In this document: positions 33,420 through 41,362 of the stretch, piece by piece | How positions within the stretch are numbered: the first letter of the stretch is position 1 | Layout of the letters: each line of letters starts with the position of its first letter | Assembly: GCA_021372725.1 (NCBI GenBank) | Contig: JAJFTV010000110.1 | Location: 1-49,654, forward strand | Direction of reading: 5' to 3' | Length of the DNA stretch: 49,654 bases | DNA from: Chloroflexota bacterium | GTDB lineage: Bacteria; Chloroflexota; Anaerolineae; Anaerolineales; Anaerolineaceae | Notes under the pieces: generated by a model | Databases searched by the model: none | Seen by the model: only the letters and a program-made list of their open reading frames with translations | Told to the model about the DNA's origin: nothing | Position numbers and translations under genes: made by a program

Positions 33420-35675
33420 ATGTCTGCTATACGACCTTTGCCCTATTTTTCGGGGGAAGGGCTTTTGGAACATCTCCCGCTGCAGCGGTTTTTACCTCCA
33501 TTATCCCGTGGTGCGATGGCTTACGGCCTGTCGCAAATGGCAGCACCTGGCAGTTGGATCATCGATCCTTTTGGCGCTTCTCCCCAATTGGCTCTGGAAA
33601 CCGCCCAGGCGGGTTATAAAACTCTGGTCATCTGCAACAACCCCATCCTGCAGTTTTACATCGAGCTCTTGTGTTCAGCGCCAAAACGTGAAGATTTTTA
33701 TGCCGCCCTGGCTGATTTTGCAATCGAAAAACAGGATGACGTACGCCTCGAAACAACCCTGCAATCCCTTTACCAGACCAGATGTCCGCATTGCGGCGAT
33801 TTGATCCCTGCTCAATCCTATATCTGGAGAAAAGACCAGAACCAGCTCAAATCGAAAAACATTTCCTGCCGTACCTGTGGTACTGAAGGCGAATTTCCTG
33901 TCGATGCAGAAGACATCCAAAGACTGTCCTCCAGCAGCCTGGACGCACTGCACAGGGCACGCGCCCTTCAGCGTGTGAATATCAGTCCCGACGTGCTAAA
34001 AGCAGCAGAAGACGTAAGCCAGGTTTACACAACCCGTTCCCTGAATTTCATTTTTACATTCCTCAACAGAATTGAGAGAATGGATACCAGCGCATATCAT
34101 AAAAAGCTCCTGTATGCCATCCTGATCTTTCTTCTGGATGAAGGGAATTCGATGTGGACCTGGCCTGCATCCAAAGCCAGGCCTAAAATCCTGTCCACTC
34201 CCGGCCAGTTTCGCGAGCAAAATCTCTGGCTTATCATGGATAAAGCCATCGAGCAATGGTGCAGCGTGAAAAACCCGCTCCCCTTTTCTGTCTGGCCGGA
34301 AATTCCGCAGGGTGAAACAGGGATCTGCCTGTACAAAGGCCGTATCTCGGGTTTCAGATCTGAACATCCAGATCAGCCTGTTCAGTTTGCCGCGGCCTGC
34401 ACAGCCTTTCCAAGGCCGAATCAGGCATTTTGGAGCCTGACTGCGGTTTGGTCTGGCTGGCTGTGGGGGAAAAATGCAGTCTTGCCCATGAAAAGCGCTT
34501 TGGAACGAAGACGGTTCGATTGGTACTGGTACACCGCGGCGGTTCATCAAACCCTTTCAGGCTTGCATGAGATTTTGGCAGCCAATATTCCATTCCTGGG
34601 AGCAGTCTCCGAAGCTGAAATCGCCTTCGTAGCAAGCACATTTTTTGCTGCCGAAAACTCAGGTCTCACCGTAAAAAGCTGTGCGATGCGTGCAGACGAA
34701 GAAATCATTCAAATTATTTGGGAAAAAGATGGGCAAGGAAAATCAAAGGCAACCTCAAGTGTCGAAGAAGTATATCTGGATTCGATGAAAAATTATCTTC
34801 TGGCGAGAAACGAGCCCGCAGACGAGCTGGAGGTTACAACCGCCTGCTTGTTCGATATTTCTCGAAACAAGCTGTTTCCGATGGGTGAGGATCCCATCCC
34901 CTATCATGCCATTAAAGACATACAGCAGGAAATCTCGACCTTACTCAATGAAACAGATTTCTTCACACGTCTTACTGTACAACACGGCTCACAAGAAAAG
35001 CAAATTTACTGGCCTGCTGCCAACAGTCACACCCCCCGAACGACTTTGTCGGATCATGTAGAGATCGCTTTCTATGAGATGTTTTCTAAAACCAATCAGC
35101 TCACCTATATGGAAGTTGACCGGGGGTTGTGCAGCCAGTTTCCGGGGTTACTTACCCCTTCCAAAGAATTGGTCAAAATGCTTATCCATTCTTATACAGA
35201 AACCAGTCGAGATCAAACCGGGTCTTACGTGCTAAAAAATGAAATCAAAAAATCGGTTCTCGAAAAAGAACAGCAAAAAATCATCGGTGATCTGGCAGTT
35301 TTAGGAACCAGGCTTGGATATTTTGTTCAAGCAGGCCAGCCCTTGATCTGGAAAGAAGAAAATGACAGCGATCCCGTTATTACATTTACTGTCATCACCA
35401 CAACTGCGATCAGTCAACAGATTTCTGCCATTTCCAAAACAGGCCTGCAGGTTGTGATTTACCCCAATATCCTTTCCGAATTGTTGGAATATAAAACCAA
35501 CCATAATCCTTTGCTTGCTTCATCTCTCGGGGAGCAAGTCAAGATCCTTCATTACCAGAAGATATTGGATCTTTGCCAAACAGAAACGCTTCAAAGATCA
35601 GATTTCTTCACAAGTATTGAAGAAAGTCAACACGACCATCAACAGCCTTCCCAAATATCTTTCTTTCCAACATAA
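33420..35675 (+). CDS. DNA-methyltransferase-like protein with zinc ribbon
   Basis: This is a 751-residue protein of uncertain function. Near 46-74, WIIDPFGASPQLALE and GYKTLVICNNP resemble the SAM-binding motif I and following strand of DNA N6-adenine/N4-cytosine methyltransferases. A zinc-ribbon candidate follows (CPHCG at 122-126, CRTCG at 150-154), as in zinc-ribbon adenine methylases of the COG1743 type. A later block (FDWYWYTAAVHQTLSGLHEIL, about 365-385) looks like the post-catalytic part of that fold. The catalytic (D/N/S)PP(Y/F/W) motif is not seen; the nearest segment is FPRPNQAFW near 338. It may be inactive or act on something else. It has no ribosome-binding site and nearly abuts the PBP gene, which is convergent. 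Confidence 0.6.
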   Translation: MSAIRPLPYFSGEGLLEHLPLQRFLPPLSRGAMAYGLSQMAAPGSWIIDPFGASPQLALETAQAGYKTLVICNNPILQFYIELLCSAPKREDFYAALADFAIEKQDDVRLETTLQSLYQTRCPHCGDLIPAQSYIWRKDQNQLKSKNISCRTCGTEGEFPVDAEDIQRLSSSSLDALHRARALQRVNISPDVLKAAEDVSQVYTTRSLNFIFTFLNRIERMDTSAYHKKLLYAILIFLLDEGNSMWTWPASKARPKILSTPGQFREQNLWLIMDKAIEQWCSVKNPLPFSVWPEIPQGETGICLYKGRISGFRSEHPDQPVQFAAACTAFPRPNQAFWSLTAVWSGWLWGKNAVLPMKSALERRRFDWYWYTAAVHQTLSGLHEILAANIPFLGAVSEAEIAFVASTFFAAENSGLTVKSCAMRADEEIIQIIWEKDGQGKSKATSSVEEVYLDSMKNYLLARNEPADELEVTTACLFDISRNKLFPMGEDPIPYHAIKDIQQEISTLLNETDFFTRLTVQHGSQEKQIYWPAANSHTPRTTLSDHVEIAFYEMFSKTNQLTYMEVDRGLCSQFPGLLTPSKELVKMLIHSYTETSRDQTGSYVLKNEIKKSVLEKEQQKIIGDLAVLGTRLGYFVQAGQPLIWKEENDSDPVITFTVITTTAISQQISAISKTGLQVVIYPNILSELLEYKTNHNPLLASSLGEQVKILHYQKILDLCQTETLQRSDFFTSIEESQHDHQQPSQISFFPT

Positions 35676-35680
35676 TGCAC

Positions 35681-38600
35681 TTATGGCACTGGTGTCTCCG
35701 TTATCGTGGGCGTCGGAGTTTCAGTTGGCGGCACCTCAGTGATGGTGGGCGTGTGAGTTGGCAAAGACGTCGATGTAATGGTGGGTGTAAAGGTATTGGT
35801 TGGCGTGGCGGTAGGCGTCGATGTTTCCGTGGGGGTTTGTGTTGGCACGCGGATATTCAGATGGATTTTCTTCTCCGCATAGGTTCCTTCTGTACTGGTC
35901 AAATAGATACGCAACGTAATGATCCCCGGGCGAATATCCGTAAGATCCCAGGTATAAATGCGATCCGGCGGATCGTGCGATGTTGTCGCCTTTTTAACCA
36001 AAGTAGTCCATTCCACCGGATCCTCCCCCAGGCCATATTCCAACCGGTATTGCTTGAAATTCTCTGTGGCGGAAATGAGCGCGTAAATATCAAAGGGATT
36101 GGAGGTAATCGTCTGCCCCTCTTCGAGACCGGCGAACAGTATACGCGGGCGTGGGTCATCGATCCGGCATTCCCGTTTTGGAACAAAGGTTATGGGATCT
36201 TTAAATCCCAGTTCCCTTGCCCAATCGCTGCCCTCATCCGTATTCTTAATCCATTTCTTCGCCCAGGAATCCTCCACATTTAAAACAAGCTTCTCTTTTG
36301 TAAAATCACCACATTCGGAGGAAGCCTTCAGGCCCGTCCAGGTATCGATGGCCACCTTCACCCACAAATCTTCCGATTTCTTTTTAGGTGTCTGATCGGA
36401 GGCAAAAATCTCGGTATATTGAGAAGGGCACCATTCGGAAGGACGGGTTCCGGAATAAGTACAAACCACTTCATCCACGATTCCGTCAGGCCGGATAAAG
36501 GAGGAATAATCCCCTCCGGTTAATTCTGTCACCGCATTTTGCATGAATTCTGACCAGATGGGAGCGGCGCCGCTCAAACCGGTGGTATTCAGCATCGGGG
36601 TGTAATCCGGGTTGCCGATCCACACGCCCACTGCCAGATCGGGAGTATAACCAACAGTCCAGTTATCGCGAAAGTCATTGGTTGTACCCGTTTTTACGGC
36701 AGCAGGGAAAGGCAGGTTGAGTACCGAATTGGAGCCAAATGTGGGCGTCCGGGCGGTATTATCGGAGAGTATTGAACTGATCAGGTAGGCATGTTCCTCA
36801 CGAATGACCTGCTCGCCTTCAGGAGGTTGATATTCAAAAACGACATTGCCTTCATGGTCCACAATTTTGAGAATGGCAACGGGTTTCAGGTAGCGGCCAT
36901 TATTGGCATAAACCGAATAGGCATTGGTTAATTCCAGTAGTGTCACCTCTCCACCGCCCAATGTGAGAGACAGGCCGTAGTCATTTTGAGTCAGGGTGCT
37001 AATTCCCATCCGTTGTGCGAAATTGATCAGGCCATCTTTTTCAGGCGTCGCGGGGTCGTCATAAATTCCGACATATTGCAGCGTTTTGACCGCCGGGATA
37101 TTATAGGAATTTGCCAGCGCAGATCGGACAGTCACCGGGCCATGATACTTGCCGTCATAATTCACTGGTTGGTACACAGGGCCGGCGTCATCCTCCTTCC
37201 CCGATGGAGTAAAATCCGTGGGTACGTCCCAGATAAGCGTGGAGGGGGTCCAGCCTTTTTCGAAGGCGGCAGTATAGGTCAACGGCTTGATCGCTGAACC
37301 AGGCTGGCGGGCATTGATGGCCATGTTGATCTGCCCGGAGCTCGTTTCGTTGTAGAAATCAGGTGATCCTACCATCGCCAATATTTCACCGGTTGTCGGT
37401 TTGATGGCAACCAGGGCACCGCCGGTCACATTCCGGTCAGCCAGTGTGTCAACCTGGCTCTTCAGAGTATCCTCGGCCATGACCTGCAATTCAGGGTCGA
37501 GGGTTGTGTATACGGTAAATCCTGACTTGTAAATGGTTTCTGCGCCATATTCGGCTTCCAGCAGCATCCGAACATAATTCACCCAATGCGGGTAAGTCAT
37601 AATATTCTGATCCAACTGGAAATCATAGTCTTTTATTTCATCCAACGCCTGGGTAGCCGCAGCCGCATCCACACATACCGGCTGGACACTGGTACTCACA
37701 TCGATACAGCCTTTTTCTTGCGAAAGCTCGTACATCAGCACAACCACATCTTCATGCCGGGCGAGAGTCTCATCGCGGTTGGTGAAAATGTCATAGACTG
37801 CCGGTGCCTGAGGAAGCCCGGCCAGAAAACTGGCCTGGGCCACGTTGAGCAATGAGGCACTGGTATGAAAATATGTCTCGGCAGCGGCTTCAATTCCATA
37901 GGCCAGATAGCCATAATTATTTTCATTCAAATACAGTTCCAGAATCTCTTCCTTGCTGTACTTGCGTGTAATCTCGGCGGCCAGAACAATTTCCCGCGCT
38001 TTCCGCTGGTAGGTCCGCTCTGATCTTTCGTCAGCAGTGAACAGCAGCGATCTTGCCAACTGTTGTGTGATGGTTGAAGCGCCGGAAACAATCTCCTGGT
38101 TGGTATAGTTCTGCCAGAGCGCACGTACCAATGCCATCGGATCATATCCGGGATGATTGTAGAATTCCTTGTCTTCGGCGGCAATCGTGGCGGCAATAAT
38201 GTTGGGAGACATCTCTGCCAGGGGAATGTATGTCCGTCTTCCGGCATTGGGGTCCAGCATCTCATACAATTCGTTACCATCCCGATCGAGAATACGGGTC
38301 GTTTCAAACTGAGAGGCCTTGTTTTTCAGATCACCAATTTCCGGCAGGGATGAAAGGATCGTAAAATACTGATACACCCCAAAGGACGCTGCAATAACAA
38401 CCACCGCAACAAAGAAGAACAACATCACGATGACAAAACGCGGAAAACACCCCTTGCTGCGTTTTTGATTGTTCTTTTTTCCCTTCTTTTTTATACTTTT
38501 GGCAGCATATCTTCCTGTTGGAACAGGAGCCGGGGGGGATGCAGGTCTCTTTTGTGCCGGCATGACACGCGTGCTGGCATTAACCTGAGATTGAAAGGCA

Positions 38601-39379
38601 GTCGGGGTGACACGTGTGGCATATTTGTCTACTTCATCCACCCGCTTTGGGAGTTGATCGCCTTCGAACTGGCCGGAAGGCGGCAGGGTTGCTTCCTCTG
38701 AAGCGGTGCGTCTCGTTTCGGTTCCCAATGGAACATGCAGCGGAGTGGTCGGTCCAGGTTCAGCAGTGGAGGATGGCAAGGTTTTGTCGACTCCTGGCTT
38801 CGGATGTGTATCCGGATTTTCGACATCACTTTCGTCAGCTTCGCCAGGTTCACTACCATGATCGGGAATATCCATGCCGGGGGTAAAGATTACCGCCGAT
38901 GGTTCCATATCCTCTGAGGAATCATCCACCAGGCCATCGCCGATCATAACCTCGGAATACCAACCCTCATCATCGTCCGAAGGTTCGGGGGCCGAAGGTT
39001 CGGAGGCCGAAGGTTCGGGGGCTGCATTGTTTTCAAGGTGGATAGGCTCTGTTTTTTCAAAAGAGGTATCACTTTCTGACTCGGATTGACCCTTTTCACC
39101 AGGAACTGGTACGCTTTCTGCATCCTTCTTGATAAGGGTAAAATCTGATATGCTATTCGCTTCGGCTTTGTCTGCATCACCTGTCAGGAGGACATCATCC
39201 TTGATGAGACCCTCCTGCGTTTCCATTCCAAATTTTTCAGGAATATCAGATTCCAATGAAGCGGGTTCAGTTTTTATTTCTCGTGATAATAATCGACGAA
39301 GCCTTTGCCCCGGTTTTGTAATTTCATCGTCACCAGGGGTGTTCTTGTCTTCGTCGGGTATTGACTCAAAATTTTTCAT
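35681..39379 (-). CDS. Class A penicillin-binding protein (PBP1A-type), giant form
   Basis: This bifunctional peptidoglycan synthase of 1232 residues is much longer than the usual 700-900. Residues 1-313 are a polar, acidic, Pro/Ser-rich cytoplasmic region ending in a Lys-rich stretch. One membrane span follows (about 314-339). The GT51 glycosyltransferase domain has AAEDKEFYNHPGYDP with Glu402, and GASTITQQLARSLLF. The transpeptidase domain has PGSAIKPLTY (SxxK), SYNIPAVKTL and KTGTTNDFRDNWTVGY. After it come a Cys-containing segment, a beta-rich domain (RPRILFAGLEEGQTI) and a 60-residue Thr/Pro tail. A 5-residue repeat near 121-135 comes from a 15-bp DNA repeat. A TATAAT lies 14 bases before the ATG. 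Confidence 0.93.
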   Translation of the reverse strand: MKNFESIPDEDKNTPGDDEITKPGQRLRRLLSREIKTEPASLESDIPEKFGMETQEGLIKDDVLLTGDADKAEANSISDFTLIKKDAESVPVPGEKGQSESESDTSFEKTEPIHLENNAAPEPSASEPSAPEPSDDDEGWYSEVMIGDGLVDDSSEDMEPSAVIFTPGMDIPDHGSEPGEADESDVENPDTHPKPGVDKTLPSSTAEPGPTTPLHVPLGTETRRTASEEATLPPSGQFEGDQLPKRVDEVDKYATRVTPTAFQSQVNASTRVMPAQKRPASPPAPVPTGRYAAKSIKKKGKKNNQKRSKGCFPRFVIVMLFFFVAVVVIAASFGVYQYFTILSSLPEIGDLKNKASQFETTRILDRDGNELYEMLDPNAGRRTYIPLAEMSPNIIAATIAAEDKEFYNHPGYDPMALVRALWQNYTNQEIVSGASTITQQLARSLLFTADERSERTYQRKAREIVLAAEITRKYSKEEILELYLNENNYGYLAYGIEAAAETYFHTSASLLNVAQASFLAGLPQAPAVYDIFTNRDETLARHEDVVVLMYELSQEKGCIDVSTSVQPVCVDAAAATQALDEIKDYDFQLDQNIMTYPHWVNYVRMLLEAEYGAETIYKSGFTVYTTLDPELQVMAEDTLKSQVDTLADRNVTGGALVAIKPTTGEILAMVGSPDFYNETSSGQINMAINARQPGSAIKPLTYTAAFEKGWTPSTLIWDVPTDFTPSGKEDDAGPVYQPVNYDGKYHGPVTVRSALANSYNIPAVKTLQYVGIYDDPATPEKDGLINFAQRMGISTLTQNDYGLSLTLGGGEVTLLELTNAYSVYANNGRYLKPVAILKIVDHEGNVVFEYQPPEGEQVIREEHAYLISSILSDNTARTPTFGSNSVLNLPFPAAVKTGTTNDFRDNWTVGYTPDLAVGVWIGNPDYTPMLNTTGLSGAAPIWSEFMQNAVTELTGGDYSSFIRPDGIVDEVVCTYSGTRPSEWCPSQYTEIFASDQTPKKKSEDLWVKVAIDTWTGLKASSECGDFTKEKLVLNVEDSWAKKWIKNTDEGSDWARELGFKDPITFVPKRECRIDDPRPRILFAGLEEGQTITSNPFDIYALISATENFKQYRLEYGLGEDPVEWTTLVKKATTSHDPPDRIYTWDLTDIRPGIITLRIYLTSTEGTYAEKKIHLNIRVPTQTPTETSTPTATPTNTFTPTITSTSLPTHTPTITEVPPTETPTPTITETPVP
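38977..39021. repeat. Three 15-bp tandem repeats inside the PBP gene
   Basis: CCGAAGGTTCGGGGG occurs three times in a row (38977-38991, 38992-39006 with one change, 39007-39021). Because 15 is a multiple of three, copy-number change keeps the frame. It encodes five-residue units of the type APEPS/ASEPS in the cytoplasmic region. Confidence 0.9.
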
Positions 39380-39393
39380 TTTCTATTCATCCG

Positions 39394-39399
39394 ATTATA
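39394..39399 (-). promoter_or_regulatory. -10 box of the PBP gene
   Basis: TATAAT on the reverse strand lies 14 bases before the ATG at 39379, giving a leader of about eight bases. No clear -35 is visible at 17 bases. Confidence 0.4.
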
Positions 39400-39493
39400 T
39401 GGATAAAATCACCTTTCGAAAATTCTAACATAGATAACAGAAATCGATTTATAAAAGCAATGAAAGAGAATTTACTAATTGGAGCATAAAATT

Positions 39494-40477
39494 GTGAATT
39501 GGGGTGGAAAAAAAGTTCTCATAACAGGGGCAGGTGGTTTTATTGGTAGCCATCTGGCGGAGAGATTGGTCACTTTAGGAGCCAATGTAAAGGCATTTGT
39601 GCATTACAATTCGTCAGGAAAACATGGCTGGCTGGATCAATCCCTATTTGCCCAAGAGATGGAGATACAATCCGGCGATATCTGCGACCCGGATTCAGTT
39701 TTTATGGCAGTCAAGGGTCAGGAATTTGTTTTCCATCTTGCGGCTTTAATCGCCATACCCTATTCATACATTTCCCCCCTTTCATATATTCGTACGAACA
39801 TCGAAGGGACCGCCAATATTCTAAGATCTGCCCGTACTTCTGGAGTAGAGCGGCTGATTTGTACCTCAACCAGTGAAGTCTATGGTACTGCCCTCTATAC
39901 ACCTATTGATGAAAAACATCCTCTTCAGGGGCAATCACCCTATTCCGCCAGCAAGATCGGCGCGGATAAAATGATAGAAGCCTTTTATCGATCTTTTGAT
40001 CTTCCGGTTGTCACAGTTCGGCCATTTAATACTTTTGGGCCAAGGCAATCATTGCGTGCAATTATTCCAACGATCATTACGCAATTAATGCAAAACAGCT
40101 CGATAAATCTGGGTAATCTTAAATCAACCCGTGACCTGAATTATATTGATAATACTGTTGCGGGTTTCATCGCTTCAGCAGAAAACGATAATGCAATTGG
40201 CAGGGTAATCAACTTTGGATCCGGAAAAGAGATAAGCATTTATGATTTGGCGTTATTGATCAGCTCCATAATGGGCAAGAGTATTGAGATCTCTGTGGAT
40301 GAAAATCGTTTGCGCCCAGAGAAAAGCGAAGTGGAACAACTTTTAGCAAATAATTCGCTGGCAAAAAGTCTTTTGAATTGGGCCCCTCAAGTTTCACTCG
40401 AAGAAGGTCTGCAAAAAACTGTTGAATGGTTTCAATCGAATCGTGAAGGGTATAATACCAGAGAATTTGTCTTATAG
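39494..40477 (+). CDS. legB: NAD-dependent 4,6-dehydratase, LegB family
   Basis: This is an extended SDR of 327 residues. It has TGAGGFIGSHLAERL near 10-24, HLAALIAIPYSYISP near 81-95, the STSEV(Y) site near 121, and the catalytic pair in PYSASKIGADKM (Tyr near 146, Lys near 150). RPFNTFGPRQSLRAIIPTII follows. This pattern fits LegB, which dehydrates UDP-GlcNAc-type sugars at the start of legionaminic acid synthesis. Related sugar-nucleotide dehydratases cannot be excluded. No aminotransferase, NeuB- or NeuC-like gene adjoins it. GTG at 39494 with GGAG nine bases upstream is preferred to the TTG at 39479. Confidence 0.85.
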   Translation: MNWGGKKVLITGAGGFIGSHLAERLVTLGANVKAFVHYNSSGKHGWLDQSLFAQEMEIQSGDICDPDSVFMAVKGQEFVFHLAALIAIPYSYISPLSYIRTNIEGTANILRSARTSGVERLICTSTSEVYGTALYTPIDEKHPLQGQSPYSASKIGADKMIEAFYRSFDLPVVTVRPFNTFGPRQSLRAIIPTIITQLMQNSSINLGNLKSTRDLNYIDNTVAGFIASAENDNAIGRVINFGSGKEISIYDLALLISSIMGKSIEISVDENRLRPEKSEVEQLLANNSLAKSLLNWAPQVSLEEGLQKTVEWFQSNREGYNTREFVL

Positions 40478-40482
40478 GGAAG

Positions 40483-40510
40483 TTGAAATCAGGTTTTACA
40501 TCGTTATAAT
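40483..40510 (+). promoter_or_regulatory. Promoter of the lipoprotein gene at 40624
   Basis: TTGAAA (40483-40488), a 16-base spacer and TATAAT (40505-40510) form a good promoter with a predicted start near 40517. The leader is about 107 bases and ends with AGGAGG before the GTG. Confidence 0.6.
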
Positions 40511-40623
40511 GAACAGTAATTATTGGGACATAATGATAGCGAATAGTCATGTAATCAGAGGAGAGAAAAAACAGTTTATTTTATTTTCTCAAAGTCAAAA
40601 CGGTTTAACCCAGGAGGTTCACT

Positions 40624-41271
40624 GTGAAATTTAGATACTTCATTACTTTTATAATTGTCCTTTCTTTGCTGCTTCTTCCAGCATGTACAAGATCAGCATC
40701 TACTGCTTTACCTATAACGACAGAAACCGGAGCAGTGCTCCCCTTTGCAACAGAACCTGCACAGGCGGTTGTGGAGAAAATAATTTCACCCACCACCAAA
40801 CCCACAAAACCTGAAGCAACCAAAGCCCCCCAGAACCAGGAAAAATCTCCCACAGCAGCAGCTAGCGAGGTTCCTTCCACATCGCTCGGTGTAGCTACTG
40901 CCGAGATACAATACTTTGCTCCATCGGCTCCTGAAGCTACAGCCGTCGAACCGGCTTATCAAGTTTTTGAAGGATATGGTGATGGCTATCCAACCTTCGG
41001 CATCCGTGGTGTTGTCTACAATCAAACTGTGACGATCCAGGCCAATGATTTTCCGGCTGCCGAAACGTACACTGTTTCAATGAGCAGAACGGATACGAAT
41101 GGTGTCGGTGCAGAAGAAATTGCCACGATGGAAACCGGTGATGGCGGAAGTTACCTTGTTACCTTTAATATCCCGGAAAGCCTGTATTACGTGGGTTCGA
41201 TTGCGATCAGGATCGATTTTCCCGATGGGAAGTATGCGACAAACTGGTTCTACAACATAACAACAAATTGA
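40624..41271 (+). CDS. Exported lipoprotein, unknown function
   Basis: This protein of 215 residues has a lipoprotein signal peptide with lipobox LPAC (Cys near residue 21). A low-complexity Ala/Pro/Thr spacer follows (about 22-85). The C-terminal domain of about 110 residues is beta-rich, with YPTFGIRGVVYNQTVTIQA at its start and NWFYNITTN at its end; it may have an immunoglobulin-like fold. I do not recognise a characterised family. The start is GTG with a perfect AGGAGG. It has its own promoter and a strong terminator downstream, so it is a single-gene unit. Confidence 0.75.
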   Translation: MKFRYFITFIIVLSLLLLPACTRSASTALPITTETGAVLPFATEPAQAVVEKIISPTTKPTKPEATKAPQNQEKSPTAAASEVPSTSLGVATAEIQYFAPSAPEATAVEPAYQVFEGYGDGYPTFGIRGVVYNQTVTIQANDFPAAETYTVSMSRTDTNGVGAEEIATMETGDGGSYLVTFNIPESLYYVGSIAIRIDFPDGKYATNWFYNITTN

Positions 41272-41295
41272 TTCCAGCCAGGAATAGTGATATCT

Positions 41296-41331
41296 GAAAG
41301 GTGTGTTGGGTATGATCCCAATACACCTTTC
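41296..41331 (+). terminator. Terminator hairpin after the lipoprotein gene
   Basis: GAAAGGTGTGTTGGG (41296-41310) pairs with CCCAATACACCTTTC (41317-41331) over 15 bases with one G-U pair and a six-base loop. The T-tract is poor, so termination strength is uncertain. It overlaps possible early starts of the next gene. Confidence 0.55.
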
Positions 41332-41347
41332 ATTAACTAACCGGTCT

Positions 41348-41353
41348 TATAAT
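41348..41353 (+). promoter_or_regulatory. -10 box of the glycosidase-like gene, near-leaderless
   Basis: TATAAT, a full consensus match, ends nine bases before the ATG at 41363. The predicted leader is about three bases. No ribosome-binding site is seen and the -35 region is weak. Confidence 0.45.
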
Positions 41354-41362
41354 AAACGACAG

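Noticed and set aside
41303..41362. Earlier GTG/ATG starts of the glycosidase-like gene
   Set aside because: They lie within a 15-bp terminator-like hairpin, and a consensus TATAAT sits between them and the ATG at 41363.
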